DNA from: Candidatus Woesearchaeota archaeon CG11_big_fil_rev_8_21_14_0_20_43_8
GTDB lineage: Archaea > Nanobdellota > Nanobdellia > Woesearchaeales > CG08-08-20-14
Direction: 5' to 3'
NCBI GenBank assembly: GCA_002762705.1
Contig: PCVE01000121.1
Coordinates: forward strand, 1 to 6,902
Length of the DNA: 6,902 bases
The notes under the pieces: model-generated
Database searches by the model: none
What the model saw: only the letters and a program-made list of their open reading frames with translations
What the model was told of the DNA's origin: nothing
Made by a program: the position numbers and the translations under genes
In this document: in pieces, positions 6,694 to 6,902 of the stretch
How the letters are laid out: every line of letters begins with the position of its first letter
Numbering within the stretch: the stretch's first letter is position 1

Positions 6694-6733
6694 TGTACAC
6701 ATTTCCTGTACAGGCAACTTCGTTGCCTCGTAC
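6687..6733 (-). repeat. 47-base two-hairpin insert in the D arm of copy B
   Basis: Relative to copy A, exactly 47 bases are added between two GTAC copies (6683-6686 and 6730-6733). They form a 12-bp hairpin with one bulged base and a 4-base loop (6683-6711, counting the first GTAC) and a perfect 7-bp hairpin with a 3-base loop (6712-6728; AGGCAAC and GTTGCCT). Length and layout equal those of the anticodon-loop insert, but the sequence is unrelated. It could be a second intron at a non-canonical D-arm site or an inserted element with 4-base target duplication. Confidence 0.75.
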
Positions 6734-6781
6734 CAGATTGTGCCACGTCGGCATAATGTATCTAGTGAGGTTCTTATGATC

Positions 6782-6793
6782 ATTTAATAAAAC
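6782..6793 (-). promoter_or_regulatory. TATA box for the tRNA-Ser tandem
   Basis: The minus strand reads GTTTTATTAAAT, preceded by purine-rich GCGAAA, which resembles a BRE-TATA pair. The centre is about 35 bases before the 5' end of copy B at 6752, which would start transcription near 6760. No comparable box is seen between the copies, so this promoter probably drives both. Confidence 0.45.
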
Positions 6794-6806
6794 TTTCGCC
6801 AAAAAC

Positions 6807-6816
6807 ACATATAAAG
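6807..6816 (+). promoter_or_regulatory. TATA box for the partial gene at 6839
   Basis: ACATATAAAG is centred about 27 bases before the ATG at 6839. That spacing puts the transcription start at or next to the start codon, the hallmark of archaeal leaderless messages. No ribosome binding site is present. A 7-bp inverted repeat, TACCTAT with ATAGGTA (6827-6833 and 6842-6848), spans the start codon and could be an operator or chance. Confidence 0.5.
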
Positions 6817-6838
6817 CCAGGCAGAATACCTATTTTTG

Positions 6839-6902
6839 ATGATAGGTACAATATCAGAGCAACTCCATTTTGATTTTGGTGACAGTCATTTGGGTCTCAC
6901 AG
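6839..6902 (+). CDS. Partial unidentified protein, N-terminus only
   Basis: An open frame starts at ATG 6839 and runs 21 codons to the end of the window without a stop. The predicted protein begins MIGTISEQLHFDFGDSHLGL, with no signal peptide or membrane segment in the visible part. I do not recognise the family. Support for a real gene is the TATA box at leaderless distance and the sensible amino acid composition. It is divergent from the tRNA tandem, with about 86 bases between the two. So short a frame could be chance, and the product is unknown. Confidence 0.45.
   Translation, partial: MIGTISEQLHFDFGDSHLGLT

Larger units (their letters stand above)
6576..6752 (-). pseudogene. Degenerate tRNA-Ser(GGA)-like copy B
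   Basis: This copy starts like a tRNA: acceptor strand GCCGACG (6752-6746), TG, the D-arm beginning with CTGGTAC, then anticodon arm with GGA, the same 47-base anticodon-loop insert (6621-6667) and the variable region ending near 6601. Bases 6601-6686 match 6471-6556 of copy A at 85 of 86 positions (the difference is at 6477/6607), and the 5' 19 bases match at 16 of 19. It then diverges: the 25-base tail (6600-6576) keeps a TTCGA pentamer but cannot form a T stem, and no CGTCGGC strand exists to pair with its acceptor. It also has a second 47-base insert in the D arm (6687-6733). It cannot fold as a whole tRNA. It may be a decayed tandem duplicate, or a structured leader that precedes copy A in one transcript. 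Confidence 0.75.

Noticed and set aside
6395..6746. Two minus-strand open frames across the tRNA tandem with repeated peptide segments
   Set aside because: The repeats come from the duplicated tRNA and insert; the frames lack ribosome binding sites and the region is explained by RNA genes.
6445..6752. One tRNA built from the copy B 5' half and the copy A 3' half (a large intron, split or permuted tRNA)
   Set aside because: Acceptor GCCGACG pairs with CCACGGC at only 5 of 7 positions, whereas copy A pairs perfectly with itself.

Overview
The window looks archaeal and is probably from a small-genome (DPANN-like) lineage, although the clade is an inference. The signs are TATA-box promoters close to start codons, GGTGA-type ribosome binding sites, a MEMO1/AmrB protein, at least one apparently leaderless gene, a serine tRNA with an insert in its anticodon loop and no encoded CCA tail, and poly-T terminators. 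Base composition is moderate and the genes are tightly packed.

Layout: positions 40-2316 hold a two-gene minus-strand operon, amrB/Memo followed by a GltA-type flavin/iron-sulfur oxidoreductase. The genes are 9 bases apart, and the amrB stop lies inside the ribosome binding site of the next gene. A 188-base divergent spacer (2317-2504) carries both promoters and a pair of perfect hairpins. A HAD-family phosphatase runs rightward from 2505 to 3170. Its stop codon touches the stop codon of the convergent isoleucyl-tRNA synthetase gene (3171-6329, minus strand). That synthetase lacks a normal HIGH motif and reads Ala-Leu-His-His there.

The right end is the unusual part. Reading leftward there is a damaged tRNA-Ser copy (copy B, about 6576-6752) and then an intact-looking tRNA-Ser(GGA) (copy A, 6445-6575). 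They share 85 of 86 aligned bases at an exact 130-base offset. Both carry a 47-base insert in the anticodon loop made of two perfect hairpins. Copy B has a second 47-base insert in its D arm with the same two-hairpin plan but unrelated sequence, and it has lost its T arm and 3' acceptor strand. Part of its replaced 3' tail is a perfect 10-base complement of the D-arm insert. A third two-hairpin element of similar design lies in the amrB/HAD spacer. The shared plan is a long stem followed by a 17-base hairpin with a 7-bp stem and 3-base loop of the form AAC-NNN-GTT. This recurring element is the best candidate here for something undescribed. An incomplete rightward gene with a leaderless-type promoter starts at 6839 and runs off the end.

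Functionally the window mixes housekeeping translation genes (ileS, tRNA-Ser) with small metabolic or redox enzymes. No pathway joins all the genes.
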